Assembly (NCBI GenBank): GCA_026692665.1
Contig: JAPLOF010000054.1
Span: forward strand, 62,001-126,000
Reading direction: 5' to 3'
DNA from: Planctomycetota bacterium
GTDB lineage: Bacteria; Planctomycetota; UBA1135; GCA-002686595
Length of the DNA: 64,000 nt
The notes under the pieces are model-generated. The model was not told where the DNA came from, did not search any database, and saw only the letters and a program-made list of their open reading frames with translations. The stretch's first letter is position 1. Every line of letters starts with the position of its first letter. Both the position numbers and the translations under genes were made by a program. This document shows positions 26,847-34,778 of the stretch, in pieces.

Positions 26847-27299
26847 ATGGGGAACGAGTCGCACCGGAACGCGGAGCAAACGGGCTGGAACGTGGCGCAG
26901 GGGCGGTACGAGGAGCGCCCGATCCTCGCGCGCTACCGCGCCTTCGCGCGCGACTATCCGCGCGCGGGGTACCCCGAACGCCTGAACGTGTTCTGGCGCA
27001 TGAGCGAACCGGGCGACGAGGGACTCGGCACTCCCACGGAGCTCGAGCGCCTGACGACGTTCGAGGACCGGCTCACGCAGGCCGTCGAGGCCGATCGCCA
27101 CACGGTCTTCTCGGTGATCCTCACGTGGAACGGGCGGCGCGAGTTCGTGCTGCACACCGCGGACGTCGAGGGTTTCTTGAAGCGCCTCGGGACGATGCCG
27201 CACGAGGAGGACAACTACCCGATCGAGATCCAGGTCGAGTCCGATCCCGAGTGGGCCTACGACCGGTCGGTGACACCGCCCGCCGCGCGGGGCGAGTAG
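26847..27299 (+). CDS. DUF695-like protein
   Basis: 150 residues, cytoplasmic. The start is chosen at ATG 26847 (MGNESHRNAEQTGWNVAQGR) because the frame upstream runs through the hairpins. The pattern ARDYPRAGYPERLNVFWRM, LERLTTFEDRLTQAVE, VFSVILTWNGRREFVLHT and PIEIQVESDPEWAYD is that of DUF695: an acidic alpha/beta domain measuring about 130 residues, often next to DUF1851-like or immunity-type genes. No function is known for the domain. Convergent with the DinB gene. Confidence 0.82.
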   Translation: MGNESHRNAEQTGWNVAQGRYEERPILARYRAFARDYPRAGYPERLNVFWRMSEPGDEGLGTPTELERLTTFEDRLTQAVEADRHTVFSVILTWNGRREFVLHTADVEGFLKRLGTMPHEEDNYPIEIQVESDPEWAYDRSVTPPAARGE

Positions 27300-27391
27300 T
27301 CCCTCCCGAGGAAGGGCCGCGCGGTGCGTGCTCGGTCACGAGGAGCGGAAGCAGAATCGATCGAGAGCGCCCTGGAAGCGGCGGGTTCCGC

Positions 27392-27907
27392 TCATCCGAC
27401 CTGCATCGCTTCGTCCGCCGTCGGCCCGTACAGGCTCGGCAGCGGGACGTCGAGCAGGCGCAGGTAGACCGTGAGTTGGCCGCGGTGGTGGATCGCGTGG
27501 TTCAGGATGAAGCTGCGCACGACGGCGACCCGCGGCATCGCGAACATCGTCCGTCCGTTCTTCTGCATGGTCCACGTGCCGAGCATGCGCTCGTCGCTCG
27601 CGGCGGCGAGCTTCGCGCGACCGGCGGCGGCGTGCTCGTCGAAACGCGCGAGGATCTCGCCCGTCGTCGTCGGGAGCGGCGGCGGCACGTACGGTCGTCC
27701 GCCGGGTTCGACGTCGAACACGTCCTGGTCCAGGGCGGCCGCGAGCCACGTCGGGACCTGCGCCAGGTGTCCGGCGAGCCAGGCCAGCGTCGCCGACTTC
27801 GCATGCGGCTTCCATTCGAGATGCGCTTGCGGCACACGCTCGAGGAGCCGACGGGTCGCTGCGTTCTCGTGATCGAACTCCGGGAGGAAGCTGGCGGCGA
27901 TGGGCAT
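27392..27907 (-). CDS. DinB-family metal-dependent protein
   Basis: 171 residues from ATG 27907. A four-helix DinB/YfiT-like fold: LLPEFD-type first helix with FDHENAATRRLLERV, SATLAWLAGHLAQVP with the second-helix His, and the C-terminal NHAIHHRGQLTVYLRLL followed by LPSLYGPTADE. The three metal His positions are present. The family includes bacillithiol/mycothiol-type transferases and many proteins of unknown reaction, often stress-induced. Single gene, divergent from the beta-propeller gene at 28205 across a 297-bp gap in which I see no other coding sequence. Confidence 0.9.
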   Translation of the reverse strand: MPIAASFLPEFDHENAATRRLLERVPQAHLEWKPHAKSATLAWLAGHLAQVPTWLAAALDQDVFDVEPGGRPYVPPPLPTTTGEILARFDEHAAAGRAKLAAASDERMLGTWTMQKNGRTMFAMPRVAVVRSFILNHAIHHRGQLTVYLRLLDVPLPSLYGPTADEAMQVG

Positions 27908-28162
27908 GCAGACAGGTTCGCGCGACGCCGCGGTCCGGACAAGTGGGCCGCGACGAGGTCCTTGGCTCGCGCGAAGACGATCCCGGCGATCTCGAGGTGC
28001 ACTCGTGGCACCGTGGAAATGACGCCCCCGGCCCGCGCGGGTGGACCGCCCGCGGAACCCGCGGGCGCACATGGATCGAGCGATACCGCGCAGGAAGGCT
28101 CGCCGCCCACGCGCGGGGCTGCATTCCGGCAGCTCGTGGCCCAGAGCACGGGAATTGCCCAG

Positions 28163-28168
28163 TAGATT
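28163..28168 (+). promoter_or_regulatory. candidate -10 box of the propeller-protein gene
   Basis: TAGATT, 36 bp before the ATG at 28205, inside CAGTAGATTGGG. The similar CAGTAAGCTGGG occurs before the related gene at 25169, so the two paralogous surface proteins may share regulation. Confidence 0.35.
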
Positions 28169-28204
28169 GGGATAGGCCCTCTTCCGGCGTCGTCCGCCCC
28201 CACC

Positions 28205-29395
28205 ATGCGCATCCACATCGCCATCGCCCCGTTCGCAGTCTGCGTACTGGCGGCCGCCGCCCAGGCCGGCCGGCTCATCGCGGTCGACACCTCGCGCGCC
28301 CTGTACGACGTCGACATCGCGACCGGAGCGAAGACGCTGATCGGCACGGTGTCCGCGGGCGCTGGCACGCCCAGCGGCCTGACCCGCGATCCCGCAAGCG
28401 GGACGATCTACCTGTGCTCCTCGAGCGTCGACTCGCTCTTCCGCCTCGACATCGCGACCGGGTCCGCGACCGTGGTCGGTCCATTCGGCTCCACGACGAT
28501 CGTGATGCACGGCCTCGAGTGGGACAGCGGTCTCAACACTCTGTGGGGCGCGTCGAACGGAAATCTGTTCCAGATCAGCCCGACGAGCGGCGCGGCCATG
28601 CAGGTCGGCACGTCGGGGTTGACCTCGTTCACGAACCTCGGGTACGTGCCCGCGACCGACACCCTGTACGCCGCGAGCAGCAGCACCGACAGCCTGCTGA
28701 CGGTCAACCGCAGCACGGGCGCGATGGCCACGATCGGCCCGTTCGGAGCGGGGGCGGCGAACTCGAGCGGGCTCGCCTACGACACGGACAACGGCGTCAT
28801 GTACATGATCGACAGCACCGCGGACAACCTCTACACGGTGAACCTCGGGACCGGCGCCGCGACGGTCGTCGGTCCGACGGGCACGGGGTCCTTGCAGGGC
28901 CTCGTGTACATCCCAGGCACGACGCCCCTCGTCCCGTTCTGCTTCGGCGACGGATCCGGCACGGCTTGCCCCTGCGCCAACGCCGGCGCTCCGGGGAACG
29001 GTTGCGCGAACTCCGTCGCGCCGGGTGGCGCGAACATGACCGCGATGGGCAACGCGAGCATCGCGAACGACACCGTCGTGTTGCAGGGCACAGGCATGCC
29101 GAACAACTCCGCACTCTACTTCCAGGGCACGGCGCAGCAGTCGAGCGGCAACGGCGCCGTGTTCGGTGACGGGCTGCGTTGCGCGAGCGGGACGATCATC
29201 CGACTGGCCACGAAGCCGAACGTGGGCGGATCGAGCCAGTACCCGACCGGTCCGGAGTTCTCGGTCTCCTTCCGCGGTCAGTGCACGCCCGGCGCCGTGC
29301 GCAGCTATCAGATCTGGTACCGGAACGCCGCCGCGTTCTGCACCCCGAGCACGTTCAACCTGACCAACGGCCTCCAGATCACCTGGTTGCCGTAG
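28205..29395 (+). CDS. exported beta-propeller protein with planctomycete C-terminal domain
   Basis: 396 residues. Signal peptide MRIHIAIAPFAVCVLAAAAQA, then about 230 residues of repeats of about 42 residues with the pattern LxxVDxxTGAxxxIG and SGLAYD: DVDIATGAKTLIGT, RLDIATGSATVVGP, TVNRSTGAMATIGP and TVNLGTGAATVVGP. This is a six-bladed-like propeller similar to DUF4394. The C-terminal about 150 residues (FCFGDG, CPCANA, GCANS, LYFQGTAQQSSG, FGDGLRCASG, RLATK) match the end of the protein encoded at 25169. Likely displayed on the cell surface; ligand unknown. Confidence 0.86.
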   Translation: MRIHIAIAPFAVCVLAAAAQAGRLIAVDTSRALYDVDIATGAKTLIGTVSAGAGTPSGLTRDPASGTIYLCSSSVDSLFRLDIATGSATVVGPFGSTTIVMHGLEWDSGLNTLWGASNGNLFQISPTSGAAMQVGTSGLTSFTNLGYVPATDTLYAASSSTDSLLTVNRSTGAMATIGPFGAGAANSSGLAYDTDNGVMYMIDSTADNLYTVNLGTGAATVVGPTGTGSLQGLVYIPGTTPLVPFCFGDGSGTACPCANAGAPGNGCANSVAPGGANMTAMGNASIANDTVVLQGTGMPNNSALYFQGTAQQSSGNGAVFGDGLRCASGTIIRLATKPNVGGSSQYPTGPEFSVSFRGQCTPGAVRSYQIWYRNAAAFCTPSTFNLTNGLQITWLP

Positions 29396-29419
29396 CGGAT
29401 CGAGGGACGCGGCCCGGCG

Positions 29420-29436
29420 CAGTCCCCGCAGGACTG
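29420..29436. terminator. small hairpin between convergent genes
   Basis: CAGTCC-CCGCA-GGACTG, six pairs and a five-base loop, 25 bp after the propeller-protein stop and upstream of the 3' end of the BMC operon on the other strand. Weak. Confidence 0.3.
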
Positions 29437-29568
29437 TACGGCGCAAGACACGGTCGACCGCACGCATCCCCCACCGGGTCGGCGAAGAGCATCACGGTCC
29501 AGGCGAGCCGGGCCGGGCGACCACGCAGCGCCGGAGCCTCGAGAAAGCGCGCCGATCGGCCGAGCCGC

Positions 29569-30081
29569 TCAGATCCGGTGCATGAACCGGAACACGCGCT
29601 CGTGCATCACGCGCACGACGTAGTCGTCCTGTCCGCCGAGGCACTCCATGCAGCGCTTCATCTCGCCGAACTTGGACCCCGGAGGCAGTTCCACGGTCAG
29701 CACCATGTGGAAATAGCCTTGGATCATCTTCTGCGAGATGTCGTGCACGCTGCCGCCGGCCTGCGCCAGAGCGCCGGTGATCTCGGCCAGGACGCCCGGG
29801 CGGTTCCGCCCCACCGCCGTGATCACGACGCTCGTCGCCGGATCGTCGTCCTCGGGCTCGGGCAGGTTGGGCAGCGAGCGCCGCGCGCGTTCGGCATCGG
29901 GACCGCGGTCGGGCGCCGGCTCCGCGTAGGCGCCGCCGGTCCCCGTCACGATGCGCACGCCCAGTTCCTCCGCCACCGCCAGCGCGTGGGGAGTCGCCAG
30001 CGTCTCGCCGTCCACGACGATCTGCCCACCGGCCGGAGCCAGGCGGCGCACGTCGTCGGCGGTCAAGTAGCGGCGGGCCAC
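29569..30081 (-). CDS. ACT-domain protein with BMC-type N-terminal segment
   Basis: 170 residues; last gene of the BMC operon, 13 bp after the tandem shell gene. The first about 45 residues (RRYLTADDVRRLAPAG, VDGETLATPHALAVAEELGV) resemble the segment found at the start of EutQ/PduL-like BMC proteins, where TP-x-A motifs and short helices mark cargo. A charged linker follows, then an ACT domain (about 83-165: SVVITAVGRNRPGVLAEITG, GGSVHDISQKMIQGYFHMVL), the type that binds amino acids or other small molecules in regulators. No DNA-binding or catalytic domain is present. A small-molecule sensor for the compartment is the simplest reading (inference). Confidence 0.8.
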   Translation of the reverse strand: MARRYLTADDVRRLAPAGGQIVVDGETLATPHALAVAEELGVRIVTGTGGAYAEPAPDRGPDAERARRSLPNLPEPEDDDPATSVVITAVGRNRPGVLAEITGALAQAGGSVHDISQKMIQGYFHMVLTVELPPGSKFGEMKRCMECLGGQDDYVVRVMHERVFRFMHRI

Positions 30082-30094
30082 GGGAGGTTCGCGG

Positions 30095-30691
30095 TCAGAG
30101 GTGGCGCACGAGTTCGGGGTGCGGGCGCGGGATCACGACTTCGCGCGCGAGCAGGCCGCGCTCCTGCGCGGCACGCGCACCGGCCGCGACCGAGCTGCGC
30201 ACGTCGCTGACCTCGCCGGTCAGGGTGAAGAAGCTCTTCCCGCCCAATCCGTTCGCGATGCGCACGTCGATCAGGTCGACCGTCGCCGTCTTCAGCGCGA
30301 TGTCCGCGCTCGCGATCGTGGCGGCGACCGTCGTCGTCTCGATGATGCCGATCGCGTCCAGGGTGCCGTTGATACGGCCGCCCTTGCGCTTCAGCATCGG
30401 CACGATCTGGTCGTGGATCTGCGGGATCACGAGCTGATCGACCAGGTCGGATCCGGCGAGAGCGGCGCCGCGGGTCGTGCTGGCGCGCACGTCGGCGACG
30501 GCACCCGTGAAGAGCATCACGTACTTGCCCGGCTGGACCGGCGTCGAGAAGAGCAGCTCGACGCGCGCTTCCTTGAGCACGGCGTCGGCGACCTCGACGC
30601 CCTTCGCGACGCTCGAAAGCTCGAGCACGCCGATCGCGACATCGAGCTCGGCGTCGTCGCGGACTTCGGGATTGTGGTCGTTGCGGTTCAT
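30095..30691 (-). CDS. tandem-domain BMC shell protein (BMC-T)
   Basis: 198 residues with two BMC folds: first IGVLELSSVAKGVEVADAVL to LVIPQIHDQIVP, second IGIIETTTVAATIASADIAL to EVVIPRPHPELV. Such proteins trimerise into pseudohexagonal shell tiles, often with a larger, gated pore. No Cys, so no PduT-like Fe-S site. The ATG overlaps the stop of the BMC-P gene by four bases (ATGA), supporting coupled translation. Confidence 0.93.
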   Translation of the reverse strand: MNRNDHNPEVRDDAELDVAIGVLELSSVAKGVEVADAVLKEARVELLFSTPVQPGKYVMLFTGAVADVRASTTRGAALAGSDLVDQLVIPQIHDQIVPMLKRKGGRINGTLDAIGIIETTTVAATIASADIALKTATVDLIDVRIANGLGGKSFFTLTGEVSDVRSSVAAGARAAQERGLLAREVVIPRPHPELVRHL

Positions 30692-31023
30692 GACGTTCCC
30701 TTGGTTCTCTTCGCAGGCCGGTCGTGCTCGCTCGTCGGGCCGACGATGCGGCCCTCCTCGAGCTCCATCGTGTCGATGATCGCGGCGATCGCCGTCTGGA
30801 ATCCGATGTCGTGACTGCGGCCGATCGCGTGGCGCGCGGCGCGGCCGAAGACGACGAGCACGCGCTCGCCGATCCCGGCGCCGAGCGGGTCCACGGCCAC
30901 GAGCGTCTCCGCCGATTCGCGGCCATCCGTCGTGAACGGGCGCACGACCAGGAAGCGCAGACCGACGAGGCTCGGGTCCTTCTTCGTGGCCCACACGTTG
31001 CCGACGACGGTGCCGACGAGCAT
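30688..31023 (-). CDS. BMC-P (EutN/CcmL-type) shell vertex protein, copy 2
   Basis: 111 residues: MLVGTVVGNVWATKKDPSLV, FLVVRPF, VDPLGAGIGERVLVVFG and the FQTAIAAIIDTMEL helix are standard for pentameric vertex proteins that close the corners of the shell. A charged 20-residue tail (ending PAKRTKGTS) is extra compared with CcmL. Start ATG overlaps the preceding TGA by one base (TGATG). Confidence 0.95.
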   Translation of the reverse strand: MLVGTVVGNVWATKKDPSLVGLRFLVVRPFTTDGRESAETLVAVDPLGAGIGERVLVVFGRAARHAIGRSHDIGFQTAIAAIIDTMELEEGRIVGPTSEHDRPAKRTKGTS

Positions 31024-31325
31024 CAGAGCCCTCCCCGGAGCTTCGTGCGCTCGGCGGCGAGCTGCGCCGGATCCGTCATGCGCCAGGACGCGGGCGCGTC
31101 GGGCACGTCGAAGTCGTCGACGCTGCCGACGATCGCGGCCTCGAAGGCGAAATCTCCGTCGCCGATCGCGGCGCCGAGCGGATCCGCGCAGACGACGGGC
31201 GTGACCTTCGGGGCGCCCGGATCGCGGCGCTCGTCGAGCGCTTCGACGACGAGCAGGCGCAGCCCCGCCAGGTCCTGGACCTTCTTCGTCGCCCACACTT
31301 CGCCCACGACGCGTCCGAGGAACAT
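31023..31325 (-). CDS. BMC-P (EutN/CcmL-type) shell vertex protein, copy 1
   Basis: 100 residues: MFLGRVVGEVWATKKVQDLAG, LRLLVVEAL, ADPLGAAIGDGDFAFEAAIVG. Same fold as the next gene but clearly diverged, so mixed or alternative vertices are possible. TGATG overlaps on both sides with its neighbours. PVC-type loci that I know of usually have three BMC-P genes; only two are seen here. Confidence 0.94.
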   Translation of the reverse strand: MFLGRVVGEVWATKKVQDLAGLRLLVVEALDERRDPGAPKVTPVVCADPLGAAIGDGDFAFEAAIVGSVDDFDVPDAPASWRMTDPAQLAAERTKLRGGL

Positions 31326-31966
31326 CAGCTCGCCCCCGTGTTGACGCGGCCGCGCAGCCCCTCGAGCGCGCGGCGCACGGCCTTCACGGCCTCGTCGATC
31401 TCGGCGTCGGTGCCGGCGAGGCGCAGGCGTCCGACGGCGCCCTCCGCGCCGAGGCCCACGATGCGGATCGGCGAGGCCTTCTCGGCCTCGTTCGCGGCGA
31501 GCGTCACGTACACGGCCGGGTTCACCTCCAGCGTGTACAGCGTGTCATCGCCCAGGACGAGCATCCCCGCGCGCGTCCGGTTGATCATCATCGCGTGGTG
31601 GTCGCTGATCTTGCGGATGATCTCGCTCGTCAGCATGTTCGGCTTCAGCGCGTCGTCCATCGTCACGCCGGCCGCCTTCAGGATCAGCTCGCCGGCCTGG
31701 CGCACCATGCCCTGATCGGGACCGTGAACTTCGAGGGTGCCGTAGCTGCGCTCGGTCACCAGCGCGCCCGGCTTCACGTCGCAGCTCTTCAGCGCGACGT
31801 CCATCAGGCGGTTGATCACGATGCCGGGCTGGACCTCGAGCCAGAACGCGGCTTCGCCCGTGACGGGGAAGAACCCGTCCGAGTTCGTGGCCACGGTCGC
31901 GGCGAACTGGGGTTGCATCTGGTCGATGAACACCGCGCCGCGCAGCTCGATTCCGGTCTGCGCCAT
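31325..31966 (-). CDS. divergent BMC-like protein conserved in PVC-type loci
   Basis: 213 residues: ELRGAVFIDQMQPQFAATVA, AAFWLEVQPGIVINRLMDVA, VTERSYGTLEVHGPDQG, and a C-terminal half with MLVLGDDTLYTLEVNPAVYV, LAANEAEKASPIRIVGLGAE and GAVGRLRLAGTDAEIDEA. The GAxGRLxLxG plus D/E-rich helix end resembles a BMC domain, and a protein of this style accompanies the shell genes in planctomycete loci as I remember them. Probably a shell component with two diverged BMC-like halves; less certain than the other shell calls. Located between a BMC-H and a BMC-P gene, with 38 bp to the former. Confidence 0.65.
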   Translation of the reverse strand: MAQTGIELRGAVFIDQMQPQFAATVATNSDGFFPVTGEAAFWLEVQPGIVINRLMDVALKSCDVKPGALVTERSYGTLEVHGPDQGMVRQAGELILKAAGVTMDDALKPNMLTSEIIRKISDHHAMMINRTRAGMLVLGDDTLYTLEVNPAVYVTLAANEAEKASPIRIVGLGAEGAVGRLRLAGTDAEIDEAVKAVRRALEGLRGRVNTGAS

Positions 31967-32004
31967 CTTCCGTCACTCCCCGTGAATCCGCGGAGACGCG
32001 CGGC

Positions 32005-32295
32005 TCACTTCTGTTCCGGGATCGGCGGGAGGAAGAGGTCCAGGTCGCCCGCGGGGCGCGGAATCACGTGCTGGCCGACGAGCTCGCCGACGCGCTTCGC
32101 GGCCGCGGCACCGGCTTCGACGGCGGCCTTCACCGCGCCGACTTCGCCGCGCACGAGCACGGTCATGAGCGCTCCGCCGCTCCGTTCCTTGCCGATCAGG
32201 GTCACCTTCGCGGCCTTGCACATGGCGTCCGCGGCTTCGACGGCGCCGACGAGACCCTTCGTCTCGATCATGCCCAGGGCGATCATGCTGTCCAT
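32005..32295 (-). CDS. BMC-H hexameric shell protein, copy 2
   Basis: 96 residues: [60 protein letters not shown]. Standard single-domain hexamer that forms the facets; the pore loop before RGEVG (ERSGGALM) differs from its paralog at 34217, so pore chemistry may differ. 60 bp downstream of the aldehyde dehydrogenase gene. Confidence 0.96.
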   Translation of the reverse strand: MDSMIALGMIETKGLVGAVEAADAMCKAAKVTLIGKERSGGALMTVLVRGEVGAVKAAVEAGAAAAKRVGELVGQHVIPRPAGDLDLFLPPIPEQK

Positions 32296-32355
32296 CGTCT
32301 TCGAACCTCTGCGTGGGGTGTCAGGGAGTGCGGGAATGGGCCGTGCGCGTGTGGG

Positions 32356-34191
32356 TCACGCTTTGCACGAACCGGTGGTGATCTCGTGGTGCGGGCAGCC
32401 CTTGCAGGGGCCGAGCGGGCAACCCGATCCGGCGTTGGCGAGCAGGGACTGGATCTCGGTGGTCGATAGCCCAGAGCCTTGTTGCACGCTCGACTTCGGC
32501 GCGCTCGCCGCTGCCGCGCGCGGAGCAGGCGCAAGCGTGGCCGTGGAAGCGCCCTGCGGCTGGACGAAGGTCGGCGGCGCGCTCTTCGTGCCCGCGCCGA
32601 CCTTGGAGGTGATCGCAGTCGCGGTCGCGCTCGGGGCGGAGGCCGCGGCCAGCGCCGGCGCCGGGGCGACCGAGGGGTTGCCGCGCCAGTTGCTGGACGC
32701 ATCGGGCGTGAAGGCGCTCGACGAGCCACGCGGGGCGGATCCGGCGAGCGCCGGATCCCCGGCGAGACCCGAACCGCGCGGCATGCCTTCCTTCGTCAGG
32801 GCCGCGACGCGCTCGTGGTCGCGCCGCTCGATGTCGGCCCAGTCGCGGCGCGGGAACGCGACGCGCTTCACGTTGATCAGGTGGCGCGCCGAGATGTTGT
32901 CGCTCGTGATGTTGCCCGCCTGTGGGCCGCAGCCCAGCGAGAACGAGGGCACGAGGTGCGTCGAATAGCCCACCGCGCCCTGCGAGCACGGCCCGTTCAC
33001 CACGATGCGGTTCGCGGGCTTCTCGAGGAAGAACGCGTCGAGCACGCGCTCGTCCTTGGCGTGGATCCCGAGCGTGTGGCCGAGGCCGTCGGACTGGAGC
33101 ATCGCGATCGAAGTCTTGCAGCCCTCTTCCCACCCGTTCACGAGGTGCAGTGAAAGCACGGGCGCCAGGATCTCGATCGAGAGCGGCCAGTCACGGCCGA
33201 CGCCGCCCTGCCATGCGAGCAGCAGCGTCGTGTGCTTCGGGACCGCGAACCCCGCCATCTCGGCGATGCGCCAGGGGTCGAGCCCCACGACGTCGGCGTT
33301 CATGTGGCCGCGGACGTTGCACAGCTTGGCGAGCTTCTTGGTCTCGTCGTCGTCGCACACGTGCGCGCCGCGCTTCACGAGCTCCGCCACGAGCTGCTTC
33401 GCGATCGGCGCGTCGAGCACGAGCCCCTGTTCCGAGCAGCACAGGGTCGCGTTGTCGAAGCTCTGGCTGGCCGTGATCGCCGAGGCCGCGTACGGGATGT
33501 CCGCCGAGCGGTCGATGTAGCAGGGCACGTTGCCCGGCCCGACGCCGTAGGCCGGACGCCCCGAGCTGTAGGCCGCGGTCACGAGGCCCGTGCCGCCCGT
33601 CGCGAGGATCAGCGCGACGTCCTTGTGCTTCATCAAGGCGCCGGTCGACTCGATCGTCGGGTTCGGCAGCACGCAGACGAGGTCGGGCGGGCCGCCCGCG
33701 CGCTCGATCGCGCGGCGCAGGATCTCGACCGTCTCGCCGATGCACCGGCGCGCGCGCGGGTGCGGGCTGATCACGATCGAGTTGCGCCCCTTCACGGCGA
33801 TGATCGCCTTGTAGAGCGTGGTCGAGGTCGGGTTCGTGGTGGGCACGATGCCGGCGACGACCCCGGAAGCCGTGCCGACTTCGACGATGCCGGTGCGCTC
33901 GTCGCGCGACAGGATTCCGACCGTCTTCTCGTTCTGGATCGAGGCCCAGGTGCCCTCGGAGCCGAACAGGTTCTTCAGGACCTTGTAGTGGATCTTCCCG
34001 ATCCCGGTCTCCTCGACGGCCAGGCGCGCGAGATCGTGGGCAGCGGCCGCGCCGGCCTTCGCCATCGCGGCGCACAGCGCGTCCGTCCGCTTCTGGTCGA
34101 AGGAGTGGATCGCCTCGCACGCGCGCTTCGCGCGCGCGACAGCGTCGCGCACGTCCTGCAACGCACGGAGATCGGGATCGATGACTTGCAC
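32356..34191 (-). CDS. CoA-acylating aldehyde dehydrogenase, BMC cargo, with Cys-rich tail
   Basis: 611 residues. The core (1-460) is of the EutE/PduP type that converts an aldehyde, NAD+ and CoA to acyl-CoA: GIVPTTNPTSTTLYKAIIAV, ILATGGTGLVTAAYSSGRPA, and the catalytic Cys in NATLCCSEQG (C251, aligned to the CxxE pattern of PduP). From about 470 the protein has a long Ala/Pro/Ser linker, then GLSTTEIQSLLANAG, an amphipathic helix like an encapsulation peptide, and a tail GCPLGPCKGCPHHEITTG-SC with four Cys and two His, a candidate metal or Fe-S site. EutE/PduP are about 460 residues, so this tail is a PVC-type addition. It lies between the two BMC-H genes. Confidence 0.94.
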   Translation of the reverse strand: MQVIDPDLRALQDVRDAVARAKRACEAIHSFDQKRTDALCAAMAKAGAAAAHDLARLAVEETGIGKIHYKVLKNLFGSEGTWASIQNEKTVGILSRDERTGIVEVGTASGVVAGIVPTTNPTSTTLYKAIIAVKGRNSIVISPHPRARRCIGETVEILRRAIERAGGPPDLVCVLPNPTIESTGALMKHKDVALILATGGTGLVTAAYSSGRPAYGVGPGNVPCYIDRSADIPYAASAITASQSFDNATLCCSEQGLVLDAPIAKQLVAELVKRGAHVCDDDETKKLAKLCNVRGHMNADVVGLDPWRIAEMAGFAVPKHTTLLLAWQGGVGRDWPLSIEILAPVLSLHLVNGWEEGCKTSIAMLQSDGLGHTLGIHAKDERVLDAFFLEKPANRIVVNGPCSQGAVGYSTHLVPSFSLGCGPQAGNITSDNISARHLINVKRVAFPRRDWADIERRDHERVAALTKEGMPRGSGLAGDPALAGSAPRGSSSAFTPDASSNWRGNPSVAPAPALAAASAPSATATAITSKVGAGTKSAPPTFVQPQGASTATLAPAPRAAAASAPKSSVQQGSGLSTTEIQSLLANAGSGCPLGPCKGCPHHEITTGSCKA

Positions 34192-34216
34192 GGTCGTGGC
34201 GGGTCAGCGCCTCGAT

Positions 34217-34549
34217 TCAGTCCGGATTCGGCTTGCCGCCCGCGGGCTTGGCACCGGCCGGCTTCGGCACGGCCGTCATCTTCGGCAGGATCTTCCACAG
34301 CTGGTCGTGCGGGCGCGGGATCACGTGCACCGCGACCAGCTCGCCGACGCGCCGCGCGGCGGCGGCTCCGGCGTCCGTCGCCGCCTTGACGGCGCCGACC
34401 TCGCCGACGACGAACATCGTCCAGTAGCCGGCGGTGATGTTCTCGCGGCCGTGGAGCTCCACCATGGCCGCCTTGACCATGGCGTCCGCGGCTTCGATGT
34501 GACCCACGAGACCCTTGGTCTCGACCATTCCCAGCGCTGTCGGCTTCAT
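34217..34549 (-). CDS. BMC-H hexameric shell protein, copy 1
   Basis: 110 residues, first gene of the operon. [61 protein letters not shown]-terminal Ala/Gly/Lys/Pro-rich extension of about 25 residues ([13 protein letters not shown]) is not in ordinary BMC-H proteins and may protrude from the facet. The start ATG 34549 is the only good one; the promoter-like TAGACT lies 71 bp upstream. 25 bp separate it from the aldehyde dehydrogenase gene. Confidence 0.96.
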   Translation of the reverse strand: MKPTALGMVETKGLVGHIEAADAMVKAAMVELHGRENITAGYWTMFVVGEVGAVKAATDAGAAAARRVGELVAVHVIPRPHDQLWKILPKMTAVPKPAGAKPAGGKPNPD

Positions 34550-34620
34550 GGAGGCGTACTTCTCGAGAGACTTGGACGTCGACTGGATCCGCGCACGGCG
34601 CGGCTCGCGGCGAGGCGCGG

Positions 34621-34626
34621 AGTCTA
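34621..34626 (-). promoter_or_regulatory. candidate -10 box of the BMC operon
   Basis: TAGACT on the minus strand, giving a leader of about 65 bases before the first shell gene. A weak -35 (TGGCTT) is 16 bp upstream. No other minus-strand promoter candidate stands out within the operon. Confidence 0.4.
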
Positions 34627-34740
34627 GCGCGGCGCGCGCACGAAGCCACACGGCCGCCGCCCATGGGGACGAAGAGGAGTAGAAGAAGGGAACCCGACCG
34701 GTGGATCCCCGGCTCTCGAGCGCCCCGGGGCGCGCGGCCG

Positions 34741-34770
34741 TTGTGGAACCACCCGGCGCGCCTCTAAGCT
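34741..34770 (+). promoter_or_regulatory. candidate promoter of the ClC gene
   Basis: TTGTGG (34741-34746), an 18-bp spacer and TAAGCT (34765-34770), then 8 bp to the GTG at 34779. The best -35/-10 pair in the window; it supports a near-leaderless start at 34779. It is divergent from the BMC operon promoter. Confidence 0.45.
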
Positions 34771-34778
34771 CGGGTGAC

